From Rhynochetos jubatus (taxonomy: Eukaryota > Chordata > Aves > Eurypygiformes > Rhynochetidae), in NCBI GenBank assembly GCA_027574665.1, contig CM050656.1, positions 9,375,501-9,439,500 on the forward strand: a stretch of DNA of 64,000 nt. Direction: 5' to 3'. Of the stretch, positions 1-13,031 are shown in pieces; position 1 is the stretch's first letter, and each line of letters opens with the position of its first letter. The notes under the pieces are model-generated. The model was not told where the DNA came from. It saw nothing but the letters and a program-made list of their open reading frames with translations, and searched no databases. The position numbers were made by a program, and so were the translations under genes.

Positions 1-3000
1 GACTTAGCAAACAGCCCCAGAAAATCCCCAGAGCTCATGCAGGTAAAGGAGAAAGATTCAGGAGCTCTGGAGAGCTGGTAAGATAAGTTGTAAGAGGACT
101 GAGTAGAGACTAGTGCAAAGACATATACATAGTTGTACTCTGTTTATTTTCATTCTCTTTGAAAACTCAGAGGCTTCCATTGCCTAGGGAAAGATGTTGG
201 AGCAGGTGGGTAGACTCCTAACTATCACACAAAGTATCACCATCATGAAATCTCCAGGATCTTTATTCTTTGGCAAAGGCACAGATAAACATGTTTTATC
301 AATTGGCCACTGTAAACAAAGCTGAGTCTTACTTTGGAGTGAGATAAATATGGAATGCAAGTTAGGTAGATGACTGCTAGCCAAACCTGATTCCTAGGAG
401 AGATAGAGGAAATGCAGAAAGGAAGATCCTTGTCAGAGCAAAGTTAAATAATATCTTGCACATGAACATGTCAGATGCTTGAGAATCCAACCTAGGAACT
501 ATTCAGTTTCCAGTCACATCATCAGTGTTTACTCTGGAGTAAAAATTAGTGACTTTTTCCATTAAATTCTATTGATCTCTTTCTCCACCAAGAAGCTTCT
601 TCATCTAAATCACCAGTTTATTGTGCCTCTGATTGTTTAAGAGGATGTCATGGGAGCCATTGAAGAGTCACTGTAAATGCTATTCATCCTTCCACACATA
701 GGCAAGCTGGGTTTCAATTCAAAGCTTTGCTGCATGAATTAAATCTTTCAACATAAAGTGGGCTTTGTTTGCAAAATTAAAATAATACTTATATGTGTTT
801 TACATGTTCACAGACTTTTGCAGAAGGATGGCTTAACCCACTCTGCTGTTCAGCTGTTTAGGCCTGAAATGCAAAGGGAATATTTACTGATGAAATCCAC
901 ATATACTGGTTACAGCCTTCTAAATGGGGTACAGGTACATGATGCTTTGGCATCAGCAGGTGTAAACAGGGTTTGGCAGTATACATGCAACCTTACAGAT
1001 GGCTCACTCAGGGCCTAAAATAGAATGTGCTCTGTACTCCTGACTCCTTACCTCAGGATAACAGTTCAGCACTTTTGTCAGCTCAAGTAACAAAGATTTT
1101 AGCTTTGATCTGGGAGGTCCTGGTACATTCTCAGACAGCCAGTGATGTCCACATTTTTCATATTAGGAATGTGAAAAATAAATGACCAGCCAGTCCTGGC
1201 AGCAGGCAGTTCACTGTGCACTGATGGTAGGAGGATATGTGAGGTACTTCACTGTTTGGAAGTACCTTCCAAACACTTCACTTCCTTCCAGAAGATACCC
1301 CTGAGCTTTTGGGATGAGAAAGCAGTTCAAATGAGACACAGCCCTCAAAAAAAGGGGATACAGCTCCCTTAGAACGCCATTCTTTCTGGCAGTATTACCA
1401 CAAAACTTTGGAAAAGTTTCTGATTCTCCTCAGCTTAACAAGCAACAGAACATAGCCCTCTTACCTATTCATGTATATTTTATACTTTGGGAGATGTACT
1501 GATGTCACAGCCGTGGAAAATTAGCATTACATGAAACAGAAATAATCCCTTACACTTTAAAACCAAGATTCCTAAACTTCATTATTATATTGTACTGTCC
1601 AAAAATATTTAAAAGTGTTTCAGACATTCCACTGAGCAAGAAGAATTAGACATTCCTTTCCCAAATCATCTGTGTCCCAAGTATAGAATAACAAGCAGTA
1701 GGGAAAAGTTGCGGAAAAAATAAGTAAAAGAAGGAAAAAAGGTCTTCCATTTTGCTGGCATTTTATTCTGGAGAGGGATATGTTCAGAACCTTCAAGTTT
1801 GAGAAAGAAACATTTCATATCTTCCTTTCAAAGTGCCATGTTGTTTTGACATTTTAAAAATCTCGCATCCCACAAAGTTTTAAGAGTCAGCAGTGAAATC
1901 AGACATGCTGATTCCCTCAGAATGGAATACTTCCATCTGTCCCAAAAAACCTCACTCTCCAAATTGTTTCACAAAGAATTAACAAATGCTATTTCACATC
2001 AGAATTAACAAATCTCGGACACTGTCTCTTCTCTGCCTGATTCATGATGTAAAACCTGATCTCTTGCAAGCAGATGAGCAGAACAGTCCTCTGAGGGGAA
2101 CTGTAGCTCTTCAACACCTAAGAGTCAGTCCCAAGAAGGGTACCAGAGCCCAGCACAGAAAGAGGCAGAATATGCAAATGCCTCACTTTTTCCACTGTTC
2201 AGCTTTTCTTGGACTGTTATGTGAATTTTCATTAGGCTCCCAAGTTTAGAGCATTTTTATTATTGTTATAAACTCTGCTCGTGAAGTGGATTTTCTAACC
2301 CTTTCATGCCAGACATTTGGCTAAGTTCAAGCGTAGTATCAGTTTAATAACTGACGCACGGTCTCATGGGAACCATATCCTGACACTGACACAGGAATAG
2401 ACATTGTCATCAGACAGATCCATTCCACCTCTGTGCCTCTAGCAGAGCTACCTGGTTTTAATAATGGCCATATTTGAGGAAAACATCTGTGTTACTTTGC
2501 CATGTGACTAGAGTTCAAGAGAATGAGCCACTCACTGCAAACATTTCTTGGAATTGTGAACTACTGTTCTATTCAGCATCCAGCTGGAGGTTGATATTCC
2601 CAAATACTCATAAGTGTGGATCAGCAAATGCCTGACTTTTGTCTAGAAACTCTGATTCCTGTGTCAACAAGGCCAGACAGGATTCATGACTGTCTCTCTG
2701 CCATCTGCGGTTTCAGACTTCAGATGGCTATGAGACAGCTCCAACTGAATGAGGGGGCTAATTCATAAATGACAATTAAAGAACCATCACTGAAGTCTAA
2801 ATCAGTTGAACGCAGAAGTTATTAATTACTCTTTTCTTTTTTTTGTCTATTTAGTGATATTCCCAGCAAGTTGTGCAATGAATCTGCTGTGTAACTGGGG
2901 ACACAAAGGGGTGTCAGCTCATCCTGACATTACCAAGGCTTAATACTTAGAGAACTGACCATCTCCAGAACAATGACAAGATTATTCAACTCTAATTTAA

Positions 3001-3850
3001 TGGAAAGCAACAGCAATCATCACCATTCTGGGACAATCCAGAACTGCACAGGACAGAACCATACGGCAGCTTTCACATCTCTACTAAGACAGCTATTGAA
3101 ATTCAGAAATGTTCCATTTCCTAAATTATGAGTCAGGGAAGATCATGCTTTAGCATCTGTCCTATTTTTGATCATCCTCTGGCTCTGGCTGGACACGCAC
3201 TCGGGCAGCATCTCCATGGAGTTTGTTTTCCTTTCAGTCATGTGCAAAGTAACAAAAGGAACTTGGGAGAAAATTATTGTTATTTTTGCCTTCTTCTGCA
3301 ACTCAATCTACTTCCTATCTCCAAAGCTCTTTGTAAAACAATGGATTTTCCGGTACATTAGGACTTGCCACTAACCCAAGGATTTTCGCTGCTCCTGGCA
3401 GCACGCTGCATTGGCAGAGTTCCCTCTGCATCCTCAACCTGCTGCTGATTGATCCCCGTAATCCAATCCATTTTCAACAAGCCACTTCAGCTCCAATAAA
3501 AACAAGGGGCTTTGCTGATGGGTGGTTTCAGCTGCAGCTGTTGGAGCCACAAATTTAAAGAGAAATATTTTAAGTCCATTTGTAAAAATCTACTGGTAAA
3601 AATAAAACGTTTCACTGCTTTTATTCTGATAAACTAAAAGGGAAATTAATTACAGCTTCTTCTTATGGATTGTACCTTCTTTATTATTATTCCTGTGTAT
3701 GTCTCTTGATGTGATCATGGTGTTCCTCTAAGTAAAAAGGTAAGGAAATGTTAGGATTGAATTTCCCCAGGGCTTTGGTATATGTAAGAATGAAATAGGT
3801 TGCATAACATGGGTGCTGCAAACACTTCATAGACTTTATATCTTTAATTT
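1..3850. other. Non-coding unique sequence
   Basis: No gene or recognisable repeat was found in this stretch. The open frames are at most about 90 codons, lie on both strands and match no family I know. Two small items stand out: a perfect 9-bp inverted repeat with a 5-nt loop at 1253-1275, and an octamer-type site ATGCAAAT at 2172-2179. Base composition is ordinary for bird intergenic or intronic DNA. Confidence 0.6.
1253..1275. repeat. Short perfect inverted repeat (hairpin)
   Basis: The arms TGTTTGGAA (1253-1261) and TTCCAAACA (1267-1275) are exact reverse complements around the loop GTACC. CTTCAC occurs immediately before the left arm and again just after the right arm, so a small direct repeat brackets the hairpin. 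The stem is too short for a microRNA precursor by itself. No function is assigned. Confidence 0.6.
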
Positions 3851-3966
3851 CATAGAATCACAGAATCATAGAATGGTTTGGGTTGGAAGGGACCTTAAAG
3901 ATCATCCAGTTCCAAACCCCCTGCCATGGGCAGAGACACCCTCCACTAGACCAGGTTGCTCAAAGT
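3851..3966 (-). mobile_element. CR1 LINE, 3' end fragment
   Basis: On the plus strand this begins with overlapping units of the form CATAGAATCA / CAGAATCATA and runs into GGTTGGAAGGGACCTTAAAG, then the CCCCTGCCATGGGCAG and CACTAGACCAGGTTGCTCAA blocks. This is the reverse complement of the 3' untranslated end of a bird CR1 retrotransposon, so the element lies on the minus strand. Only about 115 bp survive, which fits the severe 5' truncation usual for CR1. It is non-coding. The 110-codon plus-strand frame crossing it is an antisense by-product. The inner boundary near 3966 is approximate. Confidence 0.93.
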
Positions 3967-3970
3967 CTCA

Positions 3971-3993
3971 AATTAGAAGAGACTGTTCTAATT
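3971..3993. repeat. Short perfect inverted repeat
   Basis: AATTAGAA (3971-3978) and TTCTAATT (3986-3993) are exact reverse complements separated by 7 nt. The repeat lies directly at the truncated edge of the neighbouring CR1 fragment. It may be chance, or a feature of the insertion site. No function can be stated. Confidence 0.5.
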
Positions 3994-4080
3994 GCCCCTT
4001 CTACAAAGCACTAGACAAACAAAAATCCCATGTCACTCAAGAATTCTTGCACTACAATGGCAATTTCTCTCTGCACTGGA

Positions 4081-4104
4081 AAAAACAAACAAACAAACAA
4101 AAAT
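4081..4104. repeat. (CAAA)n microsatellite
   Basis: About four tandem AAAC/CAAA units flanked by A runs. A simple sequence repeat with no coding role. Confidence 0.8.
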
Positions 4105-5272
4105 TGCAAGATACAAATCCTGACATCCAGACAGCAAACTAGAGACAATTCCCAATGCTTTCAGGTACATTATTCCAGGTCTGCAGTTATCTGCAAAATG
4201 GAAATTCTACATTTTATTTTTAGACAAAATTTGACAAGCTGCAGCTTGTAATCATGGGCTCTAGCAAGGGGTTTTGGTGGTACTGGTGTAGAATGAAGCA
4301 GTTATTCTATGTAGTTGACCAAAAAGAAGGTTTGGGTAACTTATAGATCAAGTCAGCTATTTGGGGAAAAGATTTCAGAGAGGGGCCAACCCTTTCTCTC
4401 CCTTTGTAATGAATGTTCTCTAGATTCAGACCAACATTGCTCTTTCTCGTATATTTTCCAGTCTTCTATAACTGCATTCTGCTATTAATATTTGCAGCTC
4501 CATCAGTTTGACTAAGGTTGCTGAGAAACACTGGGGCTGCGATGGGTTGTCCCAAAGTAGTAGCCATATTTTGAAGACAGCATATTCCACAACCCCTTCC
4601 GGCACTTAAGTCACAAAAGGAAAACTGGCATAGGCTGATACATCCTAAAAAAGTACTACAGAGAAGTCAACAACAGATAGCTCACACCTATGGTAAAATC
4701 TGTTTGAGCTGTAAGTTTTTCAGTTATTTATGGATTGCTTTGATTCTCTGCAGTAGTTAGTGGCCTTCCGCTAATAGTTTAGCTGTCCTTCTGTTTATGG
4801 CTGTTGTCTACAACAGCAAATTTTACTATGAAGGGCAAAGAGGCAGTAGACATAGAAAGCACAGACCAGAAAATTGTATTGGGAAAACATGAGAGCCAGT
4901 GAATTTTTTTCATTGAGCCTTATAGACTACATTTGGCACAACAGGGATTTAATGAAATTTTATTGATTCCAAGACAAGCTTCCAATGGAAACCTGCTCAG
5001 ATTCCTGGGGGTCTCTGTTGAGGCTGGAGACCTTAGATGTGAAGATCCTTGGCTGTAGTACTTTTGTTGATGGGTGCCTCCTTCAGACAGCAGACCAGGA
5101 AAGCCTCAAAGAGGTTGCTCTGTGAAATTATACTTCGTTCAGCAGTGCTGCTGCCATTTGCTTAGAAACTAAAAAGATGATGTTACCCAGAGCACTTGTA
5201 CCGTCTGGGGAACTTCTGGTAAATTAAGAATTAAAAGGAGAATAGCTTCTGGCCCAATTTAGCCAAATATCT

Positions 5273-5290
5273 GGGGGGGGGGGGGGGGGG
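5273..5290 (+). repeat. Poly(G) homopolymer, 18 G
   Basis: An uninterrupted run of 18 G on the plus strand. Such tracts can fold into G-quadruplexes and are prone to polymerase slippage. The printed length may therefore differ from the true length. It is not linked to a CpG island or gene start here. Confidence 0.9.
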
Positions 5291-8200
5291 CGAGGAATGG
5301 AAATCCTTACAAGCTGAAAAGCGCTGGCCTTCAGTATCAGTGTAAAGCAGAGGAACAATAGCTCAGAGGTTAAATGTGAAAAAGTATGTGTTTGGAAAAA
5401 GGGGAAAAGATGAAGAGCTGATCATCCAAAGACACAAAAAGGACCATCTCACATAGTTTCCTCTATAAGGAGAGGACATCTACCAATTTGCAGTGAGGAG
5501 GAATGGAGCTGTCACTACCAGATAAACTAGAGCAGTAGAGTAGGATATAATATTGCCTACCCCAGTCCACAGCCAAGAAAGTGTTTTAACCAACTAGTAA
5601 GCTTTGAAAAGGACATCTGTATCACTAAAACAGTTAGTTTAGGGTCTTGAAATACACTCAGTAGATGCCAGCTTTATCCACCCACGAACAGAAATTAAGT
5701 AATGGAGATCTCGGGTTGCCCAGGGAAATACATTGCAAACAGATATGCTCTCTCAAAGCTCGCCACTGGGAAGGAAGTTCTTTTGGTTTTAAACCATAAA
5801 GGTCTCCCAAGGGCCCAGCCTGAGGAGCTGGGGGGTTGTTTGACATTTGCATGTTTGGGATCCACCCAAGACTTAATTCCCTTTGACCATAAGAAATATG
5901 TTTATTTGGTGGGGGAAGGAGCTCTGCAGGTCACCCTGCCCTCAACTACAGCACAAGATTTCCTCTCTACCACTGTATCAAGAATTAATTTCTCTAACCC
6001 CCTTCTGAAGCAAGATTAATGGAATCAGAGTGGGAAGAGTAGTACATAGCTGGAATAATGGAAGTAACCTTCATTTAATTGAATATCTTCCCTTTGAAAG
6101 AGTCCTAGGATAGGGTGAGAGCCTTCGAACAGATATAGCAGCATTGTAGTCCATCTCTACATAATGTAGGTTTATTGTGACACTCCTACAAATTTTCATT
6201 TCTCTAATGATTTCTTCTCCATATTGGGCTCAGAAGGACTTCTTTCTGCAGATCTCATGAAGATTTAAAGGAAAATATGAATTCTACTTCTTGGAGGATT
6301 GTGTTTCTTCTAAATTAAACCTTTCTGCTTGTGAAGAGTCTAATCCAATGGGTAGTTAGGGGAGAATTCACTACTGTGGAGAAAGTCACCACAGCAACTA
6401 GTCATCACTTAACAAGAAATTCTAAGTTCAGATGAAATTCATCATTCGCTGAGACAAAAATTAAGGCTTACCCTTGTCCCCCCTTTGTGTAAACAGAAAT
6501 GTTTTCATGGGATTCCCACCCAAGTAGATCAGGTTTTCTTGCTAAGGGGTATTTAAATATTCCTTGCTCTGTTTCCAAGTTTCACAGGAAAAAAAAACCA
6601 TTACAACACAACAACCAAATACAACCATTGCCACACTGTACAGTTCCAGTTCTAAGGAAAAAAACCACCTGTTACAGTAAACAGACACAAAGAATCAGGT
6701 CTCACAAAAATACGGCGTTCCACATTTACTAGCGCTCATAGGAGCCCGTTATGAGAAAGCGAGGAACCGAGGGGTTGAGTAACGTTGTAAGTAAATACGT
6801 ACTTCTTCACAGCACTGGCACCCAAGAGCTGGGAAATGGAACCAGCTGAAATGGCATGCTCTTGGGCAGCCTCGTATCAGACAGTTCATGGGGCAGGGTC
6901 ACTGCCCACAGCACACATCACTTCTATTCTGTGCTCACATTTCCTTCATTCTCAGATGGGGTCAATTCCCCTCACCTCTGTGACCTCATAATCTTGTTTC
7001 TACCTTGTCTGTGTTTTTTTAAATTCACGATTTAAAAAGCTTTTTAGTCAACTGGCTGTTCAGCAGCAGCAGGAGGGAGGGTGAGCAAAGCTGAGGCTGG
7101 AGCAGCAGAATGGGCGTACGAGCACATCCATTTTATTCTGCCAGGTTTTCAGAGGCAGCACGGGTCCACAGTGCATGAGAGAAGGGGCAGCTTTCCACAG
7201 CCGACTCAGCAGAGCTGCAGGTTGGGTGGGACAGGAAGCAGGGAGAGAAAGAAATTTCAGACTAAATGTAGGATGCCAGACTCCCTGCACACTGGGTTCT
7301 GCCCAGTTTTGTGGCAGAAACTGGTCCACTAATCTGGAGGAAAAAATAGATCTGAAGAACCCAGATTTACTTGAGACCAGCTAGGAAATTAGATTACTAT
7401 TAAACGATTCTTTTTGTACCATCCTTGTGGCACAGCCAGCTCCCAACTGATGCGGATTCAGAGAAAGCCAGCTTGGAATGAAACTGCTTGAAAGTCTCTA
7501 AATGTTTCAGACCATTGCCTGGTGCAAACTACAGGCAATAGTGAAGCTTGGCTTACAGGGGGATTTCTGCAGAGGTGGAGAAATGGATGAAATTAACTTG
7601 GGAGAGTTCCACTGCTTGGGTTGGAGATTCCCAGTAACAGTATCAGTCTGTACCCAACACAAATTTTGCTTGTAGAGACTATCCTCATAGTTGTGATAGA
7701 TGATCATAATTAATAAAGGCAGGTGGTTTAGGCACAGGCTCAAGCCCCTACTGTTAGAGCACCACTAACTTCAGGGGAAATACTTTAACCCTTGGGATGG
7801 AGAAAGATGGTTTCTATTTACTTTCCAATTAAAATTACTTTAGAAAGCAATTCCATCCTTGTCCTGCTATAACAAAGGAAAGTTTGTGCTCCACATTTGG
7901 GCAAGATGTGCTATAGGAAGAGATCACAAACACCAGTGTGTAAGTTGTTATAAAGCTGCTACGGTTCTGGGCCCCTACAGTAACATTGGCAAAGAGGGAA
8001 TGGGCCATACGGTGTGGCCTATCAGCACCCCCAGTTCTATAACAGAAAGCCCAATGACTCCCCGTTCAAGGGTTAACTAAGCCTAGGATGTCCTCTGTGG
8101 TCTTCCAGTCTCACTCCTTTTCCTCATAAAACTCACATCCTCAACTCTAAGTTATTCTTTATTTTTTGTTCATCCAGACTCATTTCTCCCTTATCCTTCT

Positions 8201-11200
8201 GCATTGTTCACCACAGGTAATGAGCAATGCACAATCCCCAAAACCAGATTTTGCTGCAATGCAAAGTGGACATCATGCTTAGCTTCTAGATGGATTGTTT
8301 AATCTGATCCAGTTACACTGTTTATTAGAATGCCAGTGCCACCCTGAGTACATCCATATAGTGTTGCTTTGTATGGTGTGGATACACTGATTTCTTCACT
8401 CAAAGGACTTGTCCTCCTAAATCTATGGCAGGGATGGGGGTGGATATCATTCATCTGCTGCCTCAGAGAAGCCAGTATCTTTCACAGCTTCAAATTTCAG
8501 TTGAAAAGCAAGAAGAAAAGCTGGTTAAGAGAAATTGTTTGAAAAGCAGCCATCATGGAGGAAGGACAGTCCACCAGAGAAGAGAACAGGGTTACAGAAT
8601 AGAGTAGGTTCAGGTATTACTGCACATGTTGAAGCTGACAATATAATGCATGTCACGTAATTCAGAAATGGTGCCATTTCCTTGAAAATCAGAAGCTAAT
8701 ACATGCAGCCCTACACTGTGCAAAAATCAATCTTTCACCTTGCCTTTGGAAAAAAAAACATGCACTATGATTTATGGCAGAGGAAAAGCTTAGATTTTCT
8801 TTGACTTCATGCAGTACTCCTTCCACATGTCTAATGTACTGCTTGCAGCTATGTTTCTTGTGGAAGGTGAGTGTGTGTGTGTCAGCACTGCCCCTAACAG
8901 ACTTAGAGACTGATGAGTTTTTCTTATGTTCTCAGCTTTTGCTTTTGCTTTTTTTAATTGCTATTTCTTGCTTTTCTCTTTTAATCCATTTATTGCATTT
9001 GCTCTTTCAATCTGCACACAGCTTCATTTGCACTGATTTAAGATTCTTGGACACATATTGATGATAAACATCTCTAGTGAAATTCCCAGGAAGAATGACT
9101 TAGCTTTGTAGTGGGAGCTATTAGTGTTCTGAGTTTGACCCCGGGGGCCACATCTAGAAGTAAAAGAATTAAGTCCTTAATTGTGGTCAATTGCTTCTTT
9201 GATCTTTCTACTGTGCTGGCCCACAAAAGGGCAAATGATGACAACTCTGATGATTTTTGTACTGTAAATAAGACCATGTTTCAGAACATTTATAAAGTAT
9301 TCATTACCACGTTGCCTAGGAAGAGTGACATAGATTGGCAGGTCATATAGGAGCATGAACGGCCTTCCAGTGGCACTAATAAACACAACACTGCAAATCC
9401 TCTCTGTGAATCTGAAAGCAGACATGTAATAACTGCTGGTCACTCCTGATCTGGAATGGGTTTGACCTGCTGACCCCAAGGTGAAAGGCTCTGTACTGCA
9501 TTACCACTCCCAAGAGCTCTCTGACTCTCTCTGAGGTTGGGGGTTTTATTGTTTTGTAGTTAACCTCCAGACAGAATCACCTACAGTGGATGACATCTGC
9601 AGAACACTATCTAGGCATCTGAAGATTTTTTTCCTTTACAACTAATCATTGGCACTCCATGAATCTGAAGGTTAAAAAGAAATTGCATGGGCAAATAATC
9701 ACTGCAGAGACAGTGAAATCAGAAGGCGGATGGGGGAACCCTTAGTAGATACTTCCTGCCACTGGTATATTTTTTCACGTATTCATGGGGTCTTGACATT
9801 TCTTTATGAGTAATGGAAGATGCAATGATTTGAGGGGAATCCATCAAAATGTGTTCCTTTTTGCAAGAGAGTGCCAGTCAAAAATATGCCCTCAAAAAAT
9901 GCACAGCAAACTCTTCTAGATGAACGTTGAAAAGGTTTTCATTTGTGTGGTGCCTATACTTCGGGGTTTCATCTTTTACCACTCATTCAACTACTCAGAC
10001 ATTTCATGCATGTATTCTGATGCCATCCCTTGTAAAAGATGTACAGGTTTTCCCAAAACCCAGCATAGAAAATACCATCCAGTATGATGGAATTCTTTAC
10101 CACACAACAAAATGCAACAAAACCTTCCTTTATATCTCAATGACTTTTTGTCACTGGCAAAAACTATTTAAATACCCATCTGGCATTCTGCAAGGAGGAT
10201 GTTAGTGACTTTAATTTGGAGCCAGACACAACGGGAATGAAAGACCCACTTTCAGTGACATTAGGAGGACTGTATAGGACATACTGATCTCCACCCATGG
10301 GAGATCTGATCACTGGAAGCCATATTTTCCCCCATTAACAGTGAGTCTTTATTAATTCTGATTATCTGGGGAGGTCTGTATGTACCTTTGTATACAAATG
10401 ACAAATCATCACTTAATGAGCATGAACTGATTTCACATTGAACTGTCCATCTCATAAGCTTCAAGATGTCCAAGAAAGGAAACTCGCTTGTTTACTCCCA
10501 GCAGTGTTTTGGGATACAGTCTCCAAAAGCAGTAAGAATTAGACATGTGGAAGCAGCAAGATATTTTCCCCATTACATATTCACCCATCAATCATAGTTC
10601 TCTTTGAAACCTGGCTACTGGCCACTGGTCCCTGCTGGGAAATTGCTAGAAGTACAAGAAAAAGGGACATTTTTCCTCTTTGTGCCAACTTTCAGTGTAG
10701 AGTTAACTTAAAGCTGCAAGTAGCACAGCCCTGTTCCTCTCTGACAGATCTCTGAGAGGAGATCCATTGTGGAATTTCACAGCTGGATCTCAGCATCTCA
10801 TTCTGCTCCACGGTTTAATATTTTGGACATGTTTCACCATTGTTTCTGCAAATTTTCAACTGCAACTTTATTAAAAGAATAAATTTAAAAGTAGTTCCGT
10901 CCATCAGAGAGTGTGTTCTGTTATATTTCTTTTCCCCAGTATAACAGGAGGCCAATGAATAGAGAACTGAGGGCAGACACATTGCTGTAGATATGGTATA
11001 GGAGAACAAATTAGAATTAGAGAAAACCCCAGCTGATTGAGCCAACTAGCATTTTCTGGCCCAGATTTCTAGGACCTCATAAAGCAGTCTGGTTGGTTTG
11101 GAGAAGAATCTGACTCTGGGGTGGTCATTTTTGCGGCAGGAAAGACAGAAGCAAATATCACTACCTCTTGGATGAATGAAACAGCTCCAGGGGACACAGA

Positions 11201-11856
11201 GCCAACAGTACTGTGGGGTGATGCAGCGTATGCTCGAGCTTCTGATCTCCTTTTTGACACTGGGGAACTAGGAGGAGACAAGTCCACAAGACATATGGGC
11301 AAATATGACCCGCGGAAGTGGTAAAACCAAAACAGTCAAGGCAGAAGAATGTTCCTGGGGAAATTAGGAATACACAATGTGAGCATGACAACTTCTAAAA
11401 TGGCCCAAAACCAGCATTTTAGAGCAGCCAGATGTTGGGTCTGCAAGCAGAGAATCTCTCTAGGATAAGTCTAGCTCATAGGCAAAGAATCTTTCCTCTA
11501 AACTTCTTGCTTTGCTTTTCCATTTTTGAGGTTTATTCTGTCTGACAACCTCTCCTTTTGCACTTACGTGGCACCTAGACACAGCGAGTTTGGAACAGGT
11601 GAATTTCCACTTTCCATATTTATCATTCAGACATGCAGGTGGTGCTGGGCTCAGTGGTGAACCAGCCAAGGGCAGGCATTTTGAAGAAAGATTGTATCCA
11701 GCCTTGGACAAACCTCTCTTACAAGACAGCTGTCGATCATTCATGATGCAAATAATTTTTCACTATTAGCAGAAAACAAGGGGTCCCCTGTATTCCTTCC
11801 CATGTCATCACCACTTAAACATAAGGAACCCTGCAAACCAATTCCTAGACTTTCTG

Positions 11857-11908
11857 GAAAAAAAATTAAAAAGAAAAAAAAAAAAAAGAGGGAGAGAAAA
11901 TAAAGAAG
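11857..11908 (+). repeat. A-rich purine tract
   Basis: A-rich stretch with a 14-A core near 11874-11887, followed by GAGGGAGAGAAAATAAAG. It could be an old retroposon tail, but no retroposed body is recognisable upstream, so it is listed as low-complexity sequence. Confidence 0.75.
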
Positions 11909-12827
11909 TTGGCATGGATGTTGCCTGTGCTCTCTTCAAAGCCCTGGACCAGCTCTAACCATCTCCTGGATCTGGACTTTCTCACTGGAATGGAATTTCA
12001 CAATATACCATGGTCATTCTGTTTCTCTGCAGCAGCTATAAATCTCCTGCAGGACACAAGACTCTAAAAGGAAAAAAATTTACCCAAGTGTTCTTGGACT
12101 GGGCCTGGAGGTCAGGAGAGAGACAGAAATATATGCCTTATCCAAAGAAAACCCTTCCTGGCTTTACACTGCTAATAGCTCAGTGGGAAAGTCTGTTTAA
12201 CTGTGCACATCCTGCAGAGGTTTCTGGGCTATAACCTGTTAGACCCTCACCTAGAACACATTTCTTCAGCTTTTGATGGCTTGCTTGTCTGCAGGGTGTC
12301 TGCCAAGCAAAAGAAATGAAGATTAGGGAGCAAAGAAACCCAGTGGCAGCTGTGCATCAGGTCCCAATTAAGACATCAAACTAAACCATTCAGCCCTAGT
12401 TCTCAAACATCCTTGTATATAATATTTCCCATGAGGCTGGAATTCTTCTGCGAGGTTTATGCTGGCTTTAATGTATAACATCAGGGTTCAGTAAGCTTTC
12501 ATGGCATTCATATAGCTGTTTGAGACAGCAGGGTATGTTTTTTCACCCTCACCCCTCCAAATAAAAGATAAGGGCATGCCCTTTGTTATGTCATGAGTTG
12601 ACTTGGACTGAGGGAGCAAGTCTGAAGGGTTTGGCATGAAGCTGCAATTGAATCTGCCACTGTGTCATGCTGGTTCTGAGCATCCTAATGTCCTAATTCC
12701 AGCCTTTTGGTCCATTACACACTCAATCAAAAGGGAGCTCAGCCAGGATCAGTCTCCCCTAAGACTGGATGGAGAGGGCAGGTCATTGTATGAGAGGCTT
12801 AGAAGTTTGCAGGGTAGAAGTCTGGAA

Positions 12828-13031
12828 AGCTGGTGAAGGGTCTAGAGAACAAGTCTTATGAGGAGTGGCTGAGGGAGCTGGGGTTGTTTAGCCTAAAGAA
12901 AAGGAGTCTGAGGGCAGACCTGATTGCTCTCTACGGCTACCTAAAAGAAGGTTGTAGGAAGGCGGATGCTGGTCTGTTCTCCCAGGTAACTGGTGACAGG
13001 ACAAGAGGAAATGGTCTCTGTGATTCTGTGA
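12828..13031 (+). mobile_element. CR1 LINE, older copy with internal deletion
   Basis: The plus strand carries AAGGGTCTAGAGAACAAG, then GAGGAGTGGCTGAGGGAGCT, a GACCTGATTGCTCTCTACGG block and GACAGGACAAGAGGAAATGG. All are characteristic of the C-terminal part of CR1 ORF2 (translated, [21 protein letters not shown] and DRTRGNG). After the last block the sequence jumps to CTGTGATTCTGTGA, which looks like the 3' terminal repeat of CR1. The roughly 230 nt of ORF2 end and 3' UTR that normally lie between are missing. Divergence from the other copies suggests an older or different CR1 subfamily. Ends are approximate. Confidence 0.85.

Larger units (their letters stand above)
3994..12827. other. Non-coding unique sequence
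   Basis: No gene was recognised. The stretch contains a (CAAA)n run near 4083, an 18-G homopolymer at 5273-5290 and a purine/A-rich tract at 11857-11908. The 105-codon plus-strand frame at 5702-6019 and the 109-codon frame that enters from the CR1 side show no family motif, and I treat them as chance. A weak tRNA-like 'AGCTCAGTGG' string near 12176 is not enough to call a SINE. Confidence 0.55.

Noticed and set aside
12170-12235. tRNA or tRNA-derived SINE head (AGCTCAGTGG string)
   Set aside because: Only about ten bases resemble a tRNA A box. The B box and a cloverleaf are absent.
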